Shown one piece after another: positions 1 to 6,483 of a DNA stretch of 14,054 nucleotides (the first letter of the stretch is position 1; each line of letters begins with the position of its first letter). Made by a program: the position numbers and the translations under genes. The notes below the pieces were generated by a model, which had not been told where the DNA came from, ran no database searches, and saw only the letters and a list, made by a program, of their open reading frames with translations. Source of the stretch: Rhodospirillaceae bacterium UBA6219 (GTDB taxonomy: Bacteria > Pseudomonadota > Alphaproteobacteria > Rhodospirillales > Magnetospirillaceae). Location: positions 1-14,054 of the forward strand of contig DISD01000084.1 in assembly GCA_002435715.1 (NCBI GenBank), read 5' to 3'.

Positions 1-175
1 CGATCATCAGGATGTTCTTGGGCAGCACTTCCTCACGCAGGGCTTCCGGCAGCTGCTGGCGGCGCCAACGGTTGCGCAAAGCGATGGCGACGGCGCGCTT
101 GGCGTCGTTCTGGCTGACGATGTAACGGTCCAGTTCCGAGACGATCTCGCGGGGGGAAAAGGCGCTGGCGCTCAT
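1..175 (-). CDS. hslU: HslU, ATPase subunit of the HslUV protease (5' part only)
   Basis: This is the N-terminal 58 codons of the AAA+ unfoldase that feeds substrates into the HslV peptidase in the cytoplasm. The translation starts MSASAFSPREIVSELDRYIV and continues with a SQNDAKRAVAIALRNRWRR stretch, the conserved N-terminal region of HslU/ClpX-type ATPases just before the Walker A loop. The Walker A loop itself lies outside the window. The ATG sits 3 nt after the hslV stop codon (TAA GCC ATG on the minus strand), so the two subunits are surely co-transcribed and probably translationally coupled. The gene is cut by the window edge, not damaged. Confidence 0.95.
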   Translation of the reverse strand, partial: MSASAFSPREIVSELDRYIVSQNDAKRAVAIALRNRWRRQQLPEALREEVLPKNILMI

Positions 176-178
176 GGC

Positions 179-721
179 TTACAGGCTTTCAACGATGATG
201 TTGGTGTTGGTGTAGACGCAGATCTCGGCGGCCACCGCCATGGATTTCTTGACGATGGTTTCGGCGTCCACATCCATGTCGATCAGGGCGCGTGCCGCCG
301 CCAGGGCGTAATTGCCGCCCGAGCCGATGCCGATGATACCGTCGGCCGGTTCCAGCACGTCGCCCTGGCCGGTCAGCACCAGCGACACTTCGCGGTCGGC
401 CACCGCCATCATGGCTTCCAGGCGGCGCAGATAACGGTCGGTGCGCCAGTCCTTGGCCAGTTCCACACAGGCCCGGGTCAACTGGCCGGGATGCTTTTCC
501 AGTTTGCCTTCCAGCCGTTCCAAAAGCGTGAAGGCGTCGGCGGTGGCGCCGGCGAACCCCACCAGGATGTCGGAATTGGCGCCGATGCGCCGCACCTTGC
601 GGGCATTGGCCTTGATCACCGTTTGACCCAGGCTGACCTGGCCGTCGCCGGCGATGACCACGCGGCCGTTTTTACGCACCGACAAGATGGTGGTACCGTG
701 CCAGGAAGGAAGTTCGGACAT
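179..721 (-). CDS. hslV: HslV, peptidase subunit of the HslUV (ClpQY) protease
   Basis: This is the N-terminal-threonine peptidase of the bacterial proteasome-like HslUV complex, which degrades misfolded and regulatory proteins in the cytoplasm. The protein has 180 aa, the usual family length. After a nine-residue leader (MSELPSWHG) comes TTILSVRKNGRVVIAGDGQVS, where Thr10 should become the catalytic N-terminal threonine after autoprocessing. The GDGQVSLG stretch and the GFAGATADAFTLLERLE segment are family hallmarks. E. coli HslV has only the initiator Met before this threonine; longer leaders ending in WHG are, as I recall, usual in alphaproteobacteria. hslU follows directly. The start is supported by homology; no strong Shine-Dalgarno is seen upstream. 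Confidence 0.97.
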   Translation of the reverse strand: MSELPSWHGTTILSVRKNGRVVIAGDGQVSLGQTVIKANARKVRRIGANSDILVGFAGATADAFTLLERLEGKLEKHPGQLTRACVELAKDWRTDRYLRRLEAMMAVADREVSLVLTGQGDVLEPADGIIGIGSGGNYALAAARALIDMDVDAETIVKKSMAVAAEICVYTNTNIIVESL

Positions 722-763
722 AGGGCAAATCCAAATCAGAGGCGGAAATCGCCGGGATGATAG

Positions 764-794
764 CCCATATGGGAGGAAATGACGAAAAGGGAAG
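764..794 (-). promoter_or_regulatory. Candidate heat-shock-like promoter for hslVU
   Basis: Read on the minus strand, CTTC (plus-strand 791-794) is followed after 17 nt by the palindrome CCCATATGGG (764-773), about 43 bp before the hslV ATG. Alphaproteobacterial sigma-32 promoters have a CTTG-type -35 box and a CCCAT/CCATnT-type -10 box, and hslVU is a classic heat-shock operon. The -10 similarity is fair; the -35 has C for G. This is a weak match called largely from context. Confidence 0.3.
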
Positions 795-852
795 TCTGGT
801 GCCTTTGCGCCATTCCTGATATCTGAAGGGTCTGAAATTAGGAGCCTGTTCC

Positions 853-1452
853 ATGCGCAAAGCCCGCGTCGAGCGCAAGACCAACGAAACCAGCATCGAA
901 GTCACCGTCAACCTGGACGGCACCGGCGTTTACACCATCGACACCGGCATCGGTTTCCTGGACCACATGCTGGACCAGTTGTCGCGCCATTCGCTGATCG
1001 ACCTGGACGTCAAGGCCGACGGCGACCTGCACATCGACGCCCACCACACCACCGAGGATTCCGGCATCGCCATCGGCACCGCGGTGGCCAAGGCCTTGGG
1101 CGACCGCAAGGGCATCAACCGTTATGGCCATGCTTACGTGCCCATGGACGAGACCTTGGCCCGCGTCGCCATCGACTTTTCCAACCGCCCGTATTTGATC
1201 TGGAAGGTGGATTTCCGCCGCGACAAGTTGGGCGACATGGACACCGAATTGTTCAAGGAATGGTTCCAGGCCTTCGCCCAAGCCGCCGGCGCCACGCTGC
1301 ACGTGGAATGCCTTTACGGCGAAAACAACCACCACATCATCGAGGCCTGCTTCAAGGCGCTGGCCCGCGCCGTGCGCTCGGCCATCGAGATCGACCCGCG
1401 CAAGGCCGATGCGGTGCCGTCCACCAAGGGTGTGCTGGGGGGCTCGCTGTAA
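853..1452 (+). CDS. hisB: Imidazoleglycerol-phosphate dehydratase HisB
   Basis: HisB dehydrates imidazole-glycerol-phosphate to imidazole-acetol-phosphate in histidine biosynthesis. The 199-aa protein is the monofunctional IGPD form, without the N-terminal phosphatase of the E. coli fusion. The two metal-binding motifs are visible: HHTTEDSGI at residues 64-72 and ENNHHIIEACFKAL at about 157-170, with His160/161 and Glu164. FLDHMLDQLSRH at 35-46 supplies another conserved His and Asp. The ATG is preceded by AGGAG (840-844) with 8-nt spacing. It is the first gene of the plus-strand his operon; hisH begins 1 nt after its stop. No His-rich leader peptide or attenuator is visible in the 131-bp gap to hslV. 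Confidence 0.97.
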   Translation: MRKARVERKTNETSIEVTVNLDGTGVYTIDTGIGFLDHMLDQLSRHSLIDLDVKADGDLHIDAHHTTEDSGIAIGTAVAKALGDRKGINRYGHAYVPMDETLARVAIDFSNRPYLIWKVDFRRDKLGDMDTELFKEWFQAFAQAAGATLHVECLYGENNHHIIEACFKALARAVRSAIEIDPRKADAVPSTKGVLGGSL

Positions 1453-1453
1453 C

Positions 1454-2098
1454 ATGCTGGTGACCATCGTCGATTACGGTTCGGGCAACCTGCGTTCCGC
1501 CGCCAAGGCCTTCGAACGGGTGGCGACGGAACAGAATCTGGGCGCCGACATCGTGGTGACCGCCGATGCCGATGTGGTGGCCAAGGCTGACCGCGTGGTG
1601 TTGCCGGGCGTTGGTGCTTTTGGTGACTGCCGGGCCGGCCTGGAAGGCCTGGACGGCATGGTCCAGGCGATGACCGAAGCGGTGATCGACAAGGGCCGTC
1701 CGTTCATGGGCATCTGTGTCGGCATGCAGTTGATGGCGACCACCGGACGCGAACACGGCACCCACCAGGGTTTGGATTGGATCGCCGGCGAAGTGGTGGC
1801 GATCACGCCGTCCGACCCGGCGCTGAAGGTGCCGCATATGGGCTGGAACGAGCTGGCCTGGGTTCCCGGATCGCATCCGTTGCTGAACGATCTGGGCGAA
1901 AACCCGCACGCTTATTTCGTCCATTCCTATCGCTATCAATGCGCCGACGACCGCCATCAATTGGCCCGCGTGTCCTATGGCGGCCCGATCACCGCGATGA
2001 TCGGCAAGGACAACATGGTCGGCACCCAATTCCATCCGGAAAAAAGCCAGGCCACCGGCCTGCGGGTCATCGCCAATTTCCTGCGTTGGAATCCCTGA
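1454..2098 (+). CDS. hisH: Imidazole glycerol phosphate synthase, glutamine amidotransferase subunit HisH
   Basis: HisH hydrolyses glutamine and passes ammonia to HisF, which builds imidazole-glycerol-phosphate and AICAR from PRFAR. The 214-aa protein begins MLVTIVDYGSGNLRSAAKAF, typical for the family. The class I amidotransferase triad is present: Cys88 in GICVGMQLM, and His194 with Glu196 in QFHPEKSQ. The open frame extends 15 codons further upstream into hisB, but the ATG at 1454 gives the usual N-terminus and lies 1 nt after the hisB stop, as expected for coupled translation. Its partner hisF lies downstream, separated by the channel gene and hisA. Confidence 0.97.
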   Translation: MLVTIVDYGSGNLRSAAKAFERVATEQNLGADIVVTADADVVAKADRVVLPGVGAFGDCRAGLEGLDGMVQAMTEAVIDKGRPFMGICVGMQLMATTGREHGTHQGLDWIAGEVVAITPSDPALKVPHMGWNELAWVPGSHPLLNDLGENPHAYFVHSYRYQCADDRHQLARVSYGGPITAMIGKDNMVGTQFHPEKSQATGLRVIANFLRWNP

Positions 2099-2115
2099 TC
2101 GGGACGTCATAAAAA

Positions 2116-2137
2116 CATCACAATCAATCATGTGATG
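2116..2137 (+). repeat. Inverted repeat CATCAC/GTGATG in the hisH-channel gap
   Basis: Perfect 6-bp arms CATCAC (2116-2121) and GTGATG (2132-2137) enclose a 10-nt loop. A run of five A precedes the left arm, and A then TTTT follows the right arm. It lies in an AT-rich 71-bp gap inside an otherwise tightly packed GC-rich operon. It could be a weak bidirectional terminator or attenuator that lowers read-through from hisH, or an operator. The stem is too weak for a confident terminator call. Confidence 0.4.
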
Positions 2138-2169
2138 ATTTTGTTACCACCCCATCAGGGATATGTCCG

Positions 2170-3627
2170 ATGGGGGAGTGGATGTCAGCAGCCAGCTTTG
2201 CTTTGGGTCGTCTGTCCTGGCGATTGGGCCCGCCCGTCATCCTGATCGTGCTTTTGGCCGTCACCCATTTGCGCTGGGGCGAATGGATCGCCGCCTTCGC
2301 GGCTTCGCCGGTCTTGCGGGACGGCATCACCAACTTGCTGGAAATCCTGCGCTGGGCCGCGGCCGCCTGGCTGCTGAACCGATTGGCCAGCGTCTTCCTG
2401 TGGCCCTTGGTGGCACGGCGTTCCGGGACTGCGGTGCCCAAGATGGCCGCCGATCTGGTGGCCTTGCTGGTGTGGCTGGGAACCGGCCTGACCGTGGCGG
2501 TGGTGGTGTTCGACCAATCGCCGACGGCGCTGTTGGCCACCTCGACCGTCGCCCTGGGTGTGGTCGGCTTCGCCGTGCGCGAGCTGATTTCCGATTTCTT
2601 CGCCGGCATCTCTTTGTCCATGGAACGCCCCTTCGCCATCGGCGACTGGATCGAAGTGGACAATGTCGCCGGCAAGGTGGTGGACATGACGTGGCGCGCC
2701 GTGCGGCTGATAACCACCGACGACGTCACCATCATCGTTCCCAACGGCAACATCGCCGCCGAGACTTTTCGCAACTATTCCCGTCCCGACAACTGGTTCC
2801 GTGACGAAATCAAGGTTCCGCTGCCCTTTGAAGTCACCACCCACCAGGGGTCGCGCATCTTGCTGTCGGCGGTGACGCAGATTCCCGAATTGGCCGCCTT
2901 CCACAAGAAGCCCAGTGTTTCCATCGACACCTACGACGATCGCGGCGTGGTCTGGCGCCTGCTGTATTGGGTGCCGGATTTCAGCCGACTGAGCCCCATC
3001 CGCTTCGCCGTCCACGCCAACATCTTGCGCAACCTGCACATGTCGGGGCTGCGGGTGCCGGTACCCATCGAGGAAATTCGGGTGATGCGGTCCTCGCTGG
3101 GGGTGGAAGTCAGCTCGATCCAGCGCATGTTGAAGACCTCGCCGGTATTTTCGGCGCTTGACGACGACGATCTGGCGGCGTTGGCCCAAGGCGCTGAACA
3201 GCGTATCGCCCCCTTTGGTAAGCCGATCCTGCATCAGGGCGAACCGGGATCGTCGCTGTTCTTGTTGAACGAAGGATTGTTGTCGGTGTCGGTGGCCGGC
3301 GCCGACGGGGTGATGACCCAGGTGGGCCAAATCGCCCCCGGCCACGTTTTTGGCGAGATGTCGTTGCTGACCGGGGCGCCACGGGGCGCCACGGTGGTGC
3401 CCGCCTTGGACAGCCTGATCACCGAGATCGGCAAGGATTGCATGGCGCAATTGCTGGACAACCGCCCGCAATTGGCGGAAAGCCTGAGCCGCATCCTGGC
3501 CGAACGCCAGGGACAGAACAACGCGCGGATGGCGGTCGAGTCGCTCGAGTCGAACCAGGCTGACGACCAAGGCGCGGCGCGGGCCATGCTGGGACGCATC
3601 CGATCCTTCTTCAACATGCCGGGATGA
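2170..3627 (+). CDS. MscS-family mechanosensitive channel with C-terminal cyclic-nucleotide-binding domain
   Basis: This is a 485-aa inner-membrane channel. Hydrophobic segments lie at about residues 20-34, 57-78, 92-112 and 117-145; the last is the pore-lining MscS helix (LLATSTVALGVVGFAVRELI). It is followed by the conserved MscS beta domain: ERPFAIGDWIEVDNVAGKV, then TIIVPNGNIAAETFRNYSR. From about residue 320 a Crp-type cNMP-binding fold follows, with phosphate-binding-cassette signature GHVFGEMSLLTGAPRGATV; Gly395, Glu396 and Arg405 are the expected ligand-contacting residues. MscS channels release solutes on osmotic downshock; CNB fusions are inferred to be ligand-gated or ligand-modulated. 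ATG 2170 has AGGG about 10 nt upstream; an in-frame ATG at 2182 is an alternative but its GGGGGAG lies only 3 nt away. The gene is embedded in the his operon without an obvious metabolic link. Confidence 0.93.
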   Translation: MGEWMSAASFALGRLSWRLGPPVILIVLLAVTHLRWGEWIAAFAASPVLRDGITNLLEILRWAAAAWLLNRLASVFLWPLVARRSGTAVPKMAADLVALLVWLGTGLTVAVVVFDQSPTALLATSTVALGVVGFAVRELISDFFAGISLSMERPFAIGDWIEVDNVAGKVVDMTWRAVRLITTDDVTIIVPNGNIAAETFRNYSRPDNWFRDEIKVPLPFEVTTHQGSRILLSAVTQIPELAAFHKKPSVSIDTYDDRGVVWRLLYWVPDFSRLSPIRFAVHANILRNLHMSGLRVPVPIEEIRVMRSSLGVEVSSIQRMLKTSPVFSALDDDDLAALAQGAEQRIAPFGKPILHQGEPGSSLFLLNEGLLSVSVAGADGVMTQVGQIAPGHVFGEMSLLTGAPRGATVVPALDSLITEIGKDCMAQLLDNRPQLAESLSRILAERQGQNNARMAVESLESNQADDQGAARAMLGRIRSFFNMPG

Positions 3628-3631
3628 TTGC

Positions 3632-3645
3632 CCCGGGCGTCCGGG
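3632..3645 (+). repeat. Short GC-rich hairpin between channel gene and hisA
   Basis: CCCGG (3632-3636), a 4-nt loop, and CCGGG (3641-3645) begin 4 nt after the channel stop codon. No T-run follows, so it is not a standard intrinsic terminator. It may protect mRNA 3' ends or be chance in GC-rich DNA. Confidence 0.3.
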
Positions 3646-3690
3646 CTTGCTAGGTTGCGTGACCTTTCAAGTTCAGTCCGAGACCCGATC

Positions 3691-4416
3691 ATGATCCTGT
3701 TTCCCGCCATCGACCTGAAGGACGGCGCCTGCGTCCGTCTGAAGCTGGGCTTGATGGAAGAAGCCACGGTGTTCAACACCGATCCTGGCGCCCAAGCCCG
3801 CGCCTTCGCCGATGCCGGTGCCCAATGGATCCACGTGGTCGACCTGAACGGCGCCTTCGCCGGCAAGCCGGTCAACGGCGCGGCGGTGGAATCCATCCTG
3901 AAGGCGATCAAGGTGCCGATGCAGTTGGGCGGCGGCATCCGCGACATGGCGACCATCGAGATGTGGCTGGAAAAGGGTGTGCGCCGGGTCATCCTGGGCA
4001 CCGTGGCGCTGCGCGATCCGGCTTTGGTCAAGGACGCCTGCAAGCGCTTTCCCGGCCGTATCGCCGTCGGCATCGACGCCAAGGGCGGCAAGGTGGCGGT
4101 GGAAGGCTGGGCCGAAACCTCCGACCTGAAGGTGCTGGACCTGGCCCTGAAGTTCGAGGATGCCGGCGTCGCCGCCATCATCTATACCGACATCGACCGC
4201 GACGGCGTGCTGGCCGGCCCCAACACCGAAGCCACCGCCGCCTTGGCGCGGGCCATTTCCACCCCGGTGATCGCCTCGGGCGGCGTCTCCAGCCTGGACG
4301 ACTTGCGAGCCCTGAAAGCCACCAGATCGTCGGGCATCGCCGGGGTGATCTCGGGGCGTGCCATCTATGACGGACGCATCGACGTGGCCCAAGCCATCGC
4401 CCTGCTGGCGGAGTGA
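3691..4416 (+). CDS. hisA: Phosphoribosylformimino-5-aminoimidazole carboxamide ribotide isomerase HisA
   Basis: HisA performs the Amadori isomerisation of ProFAR to PRFAR, the substrate of HisHF. The 241-aa (beta-alpha)8 protein starts MILFPAIDLKDGACVRL, with catalytic Asp8; the second catalytic Asp is Asp129 in GIDAKGG. QLGGGIRD and VIASGGVSS are the two phosphate-binding loops, and YTDIDRDG is also conserved. The reading frame is open back to the channel stop, but ATG 3691 gives the canonical N-terminus. The Shine-Dalgarno is weak (CCGAGA about 10 nt upstream). The 63-nt gap before it contrasts with the 4-nt gap to hisF, so hisA translation is probably initiated independently of the channel gene. 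Confidence 0.97.
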   Translation: MILFPAIDLKDGACVRLKLGLMEEATVFNTDPGAQARAFADAGAQWIHVVDLNGAFAGKPVNGAAVESILKAIKVPMQLGGGIRDMATIEMWLEKGVRRVILGTVALRDPALVKDACKRFPGRIAVGIDAKGGKVAVEGWAETSDLKVLDLALKFEDAGVAAIIYTDIDRDGVLAGPNTEATAALARAISTPVIASGGVSSLDDLRALKATRSSGIAGVISGRAIYDGRIDVAQAIALLAE

Positions 4417-4420
4417 TCCC

Positions 4421-5182
4421 ATGCTGAAGATGCGCGTCATCCCCTGCCTTGACGTCAAAGACGGCCGCGTGGTCAAGGGCGTGAACTTCGTCGACCTGAT
4501 CGACGCCGGCGACCCGGTGGAACAGGCCAAGATCTATGACAAGGCCGGCGCCGACGAGCTGACCTTTTTGGACATCACCGCCAGTTCGGAAAACCGCGAC
4601 ACCATCTACGACGTGGTGCGCCGTACCGCCGAGGCGTGTTTCATGCCGCTGACCGTCGGTGGCGGCGTGCGTCAGGTGGAAGACATCCGCAAGCTGTTGC
4701 TGGCCGGCGCCGACAAGGTCAGCATCAACACCGCCGCCGTCCATCGGCCGGAATTCGTCCGCGAAGCGGCGGAAAAGTTCGGCAGCCAATGCATCGTCGT
4801 CGCCATCGACGCCAAGCAGGTGGCCCCCGACAAGTTCGAGATCTTCACCCATGGCGGCCGCAACCCCACCGGTATCGACGCCGTCGCCTGGGCCAAACGC
4901 ATGGTGGAATACGGTGCCGGCGAGATTTTGCTGACCAGCATGGACCGCGACGGCACCAAGCAGGGCTTCAACATTCCGCTGACCCGCGCGGTGGCCGACG
5001 CGGTGACGGTTCCGGTGATCGCCTCGGGCGGCGTCGGCAACCTGGACCATCTGGTGGAAGGCATCCGCGACGGCCACGCCACCGCCGTTCTGGCGGCGTC
5101 GATCTTCCATTTCGGCACCTACACCATTGCCGAAGCCAAGGCCCACATGGCCAAGGCCGGCATTCCGGTGCGCCCGGTCTAA
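4421..5182 (+). CDS. hisF: Imidazole glycerol phosphate synthase, cyclase subunit HisF
   Basis: HisF is the cyclase half of IGP synthase. It uses HisH-derived ammonia to convert PRFAR into imidazole-glycerol-phosphate and AICAR, the latter feeding purine synthesis. The 253-aa (beta-alpha)8 barrel begins MLKMRVIPCLDVKDGRVVKG, with catalytic Asp11; the second catalytic aspartate is Asp130 in VAIDAK. LTVGGGVR and VIASGGVGN are the phosphate-binding loops, and TSMDRDGTKQGF is a strong family signature that separates it from HisA. CGGAG lies 7 nt before the ATG and overlaps the hisA stop, indicating translational coupling. The upstream extension of the frame to 4358 is a shadow inside hisA. Confidence 0.97.
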   Translation: MLKMRVIPCLDVKDGRVVKGVNFVDLIDAGDPVEQAKIYDKAGADELTFLDITASSENRDTIYDVVRRTAEACFMPLTVGGGVRQVEDIRKLLLAGADKVSINTAAVHRPEFVREAAEKFGSQCIVVAIDAKQVAPDKFEIFTHGGRNPTGIDAVAWAKRMVEYGAGEILLTSMDRDGTKQGFNIPLTRAVADAVTVPVIASGGVGNLDHLVEGIRDGHATAVLAASIFHFGTYTIAEAKAHMAKAGIPVRPV

Positions 5183-5194
5183 GGAGAAGAGTTC

Positions 5195-5725
5195 ATGGCC
5201 AAGGGGCTGATTTCCGAGGAATACCGGGCTATGCAGCAAAAGCTGCATGAAAACCCCAATTATGGCGTCGCCTCGGTCCAGTTCGCACCTTTGGTGGCTG
5301 ATGTGGTCAGCAAGCTGCAGGTCCAGGAATTGCTGGATTACGGCGCCGGCAAGGGGCGCTTGGGCCAGGAACTGACCCGCTTGATGCCCAAACCGCCCAG
5401 AATCCACCATTACGACCCTGCCATCCCGGATTGGGCCGCCGATCCGGCGCCGCGCGAAATGGTCACCTGCATCGATGTGCTGGAACACATCGAACCGGAA
5501 TTGCTGGACAATGTTCTGGATCATCTGGGGCGATTGACCCAGCGTCTGGGATTGTTCACCGTGCATACCGGTCCGGCGGTCAAGGTTCTGGCCGATGGCC
5601 GTAACGCCCATTTGATCCAGGAAGACGAACGCTGGTGGTTGCCGCGTTTCCTGCAGCGTTTCCGTCTGGTCAATTATACCCGCCTGCCGGTGGGTTTCTG
5701 GATTTTGGTGGATAAGGCCCCGTGA
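5195..5725 (+). CDS. Class I SAM-dependent methyltransferase inserted between hisF and hisE
   Basis: This is a 176-aa soluble protein with a Rossmann-type SAM-binding core: motif I ELLDYGAGKGRLG at residues 45-57, the acidic step HYDPAIPDWA after strand 2, and TCIDVLEHIEPE (91-102) after strand 4. GRNAHLIQEDERWW in the C-terminal part resembles a GRNAHLI-x-WW element I recall from small methyltransferases annotated in phages and proteobacteria. The substrate cannot be told from sequence. It has a strong Shine-Dalgarno (GGAGAAGAG, 5183-5191) beginning directly after the hisF stop, and its TGA overlaps the hisE ATG by one base. It is therefore a fully integrated operon member, although no methylation step exists in histidine synthesis. 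Confidence 0.88.
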   Translation: MAKGLISEEYRAMQQKLHENPNYGVASVQFAPLVADVVSKLQVQELLDYGAGKGRLGQELTRLMPKPPRIHHYDPAIPDWAADPAPREMVTCIDVLEHIEPELLDNVLDHLGRLTQRLGLFTVHTGPAVKVLADGRNAHLIQEDERWWLPRFLQRFRLVNYTRLPVGFWILVDKAP

Positions 5726-6045
5726 TGACCGACCACGTTCTCGACCACTTGTTCCAGGTGATCCAATCCCGCAAGGGCGGCGATGCGGACACTTCCTATA
5801 CCGCCAAGCTGTTCGCCAAGGGCCGCAAGAAGATCGCCCAGAAGGTGGGTGAAGAAGGCCTGGAAACCGCCATCGCCGCCGTGTCGGAAACCCCCGCCGA
5901 CATCGCCGCCGAAAGTGCCGATTTGCTGTACCATCTGTTGGTGCTGTGGGCCGATTCCGGCGTGGACCCCGCCGATGTGTGGACAGAGCTGGCGCGTCGC
6001 CAAGGCATTTCCGGCATCACCGAGAAGAATTCCCGCCCCAAGTGA
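5725..6045 (+). CDS. hisE: Phosphoribosyl-ATP pyrophosphatase HisE
   Basis: HisE hydrolyses phosphoribosyl-ATP to phosphoribosyl-AMP and pyrophosphate, the second step of histidine synthesis. The 106-aa protein is of the stand-alone alphaproteobacterial type, not fused to HisI. The MazG-like all-alpha fold is recognisable from YTAKLFAKGRKKIAQKVGEE with GLETAIAAV, and from ESADLLYHLLVLW. The EExxE and ESADL acidic residues coordinate magnesium. The ATG overlaps the methyltransferase stop (TGATG). A GTG codon immediately upstream (5722) is an equally open but less likely start. hisI, hisG, hisZ and hisD are not in this window. Confidence 0.96.
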   Translation: MTDHVLDHLFQVIQSRKGGDADTSYTAKLFAKGRKKIAQKVGEEGLETAIAAVSETPADIAAESADLLYHLLVLWADSGVDPADVWTELARRQGISGITEKNSRPK

Positions 6046-6055
6046 GGTTGCCCCC

Positions 6056-6418
6056 ATGGCCTATGACAGCAACAACGTCTTCGCCAAGATTTTGCGCGGC
6101 GAAATCCCCTGCAAGAAGGTGCACGAGGACGAGCACACCCTGGCCTTCCACGACATCAATCCGCAGGCCCCGGTCCATGTGCTGGTGATCCCCAAGGGCG
6201 CCTATGTGTCCATGAACGAGTTCACCGCCCAAGCGTCCGACGCCGAAATCGCCGCCTTGCTCCGTGCCGTCGCCAAGGTGGCCGAGATGGTCGGCGTCAA
6301 GGACGAAGGCTGGCGCATGCTGTCCAATATCGGCGCCAATGGCGGCCAGGAAGTGCCGCATCTGCACGTCCACATCTTCGGCGGCCGCCATTTCGGCCGG
6401 ATGGTGCCCAAGGAATAA
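6056..6418 (+). CDS. HIT-family (histidine triad) nucleotide hydrolase, HinT-like
   Basis: This is a 120-aa cytoplasmic protein of the Hint branch, which hydrolyses nucleoside phosphoramidates such as AMP-lysine or aminoacyl-AMP adducts. It starts with NVFAKILRGEIPCKKVHED and has FHDINPQAPVHVLVIPK, both typical of HinT. The histidine triad is HLHVHIFGG at residues 102-110, with His104 the expected nucleophile. GAG overlapping the hisE stop (GTGAGG) gives a Shine-Dalgarno about 8 nt from the ATG. The gene is the last of the his operon; a HIT gene next to hisE recurs in alphaproteobacteria as far as I recall. The in-frame open extension upstream runs through hisE and is not used. Confidence 0.93.
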   Translation: MAYDSNNVFAKILRGEIPCKKVHEDEHTLAFHDINPQAPVHVLVIPKGAYVSMNEFTAQASDAEIAALLRAVAKVAEMVGVKDEGWRMLSNIGANGGQEVPHLHVHIFGGRHFGRMVPKE

Positions 6419-6483
6419 GGGGCACAGCCCGTTATTCCTTTAAGCCCTAGCGGCGTTTGGGCATGCCCGGCATCGGGTCTGCC
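6419..6483. other. Convergent intergenic gap between HIT gene and cobC-like gene
   Basis: This 65-bp gap carries the palindrome GGGCATGCCC (6459-6468) and the overlapping inverted repeat CCCG-GCAT-CGGG (6466-6477). Either could form a small hairpin at the meeting point of two convergent transcripts. There is no T-run on either side, so a standard intrinsic terminator is not evident. Confidence 0.35.

Noticed and set aside
722..852. Histidine leader peptide or attenuator before hisB
   Set aside because: No short reading frame with consecutive His codons and no terminator-antiterminator pair is visible.
1352..2131. Minus-strand open frame opposite hisH
   Set aside because: Shadow of hisB-hisH; the sense strand carries the complete amidotransferase triad.
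2185..3570. Long minus-strand open frame (461 codons) opposite the channel gene
   Set aside because: Its translation is His/Gln/Gly/Arg-rich low-complexity protein typical of the antisense frame of GC-rich genes, with no domain and no Shine-Dalgarno; the plus-strand channel has clear family motifs.
4178..5611. Long minus-strand open frame (477 codons) opposite hisF and the methyltransferase
   Set aside because: It runs antisense to three well-supported genes, is His/Gly/Gln-rich and has no recognisable motif.
6448..6475. Minus-strand tail reading MPGMPKRR then stop, just after the cobC-like gene
   Set aside because: It is only eight codons, lies in another frame than the phosphatase, and has an in-frame stop shortly upstream; not enough to call a gene, a pseudogene or a frameshifted C-terminus.
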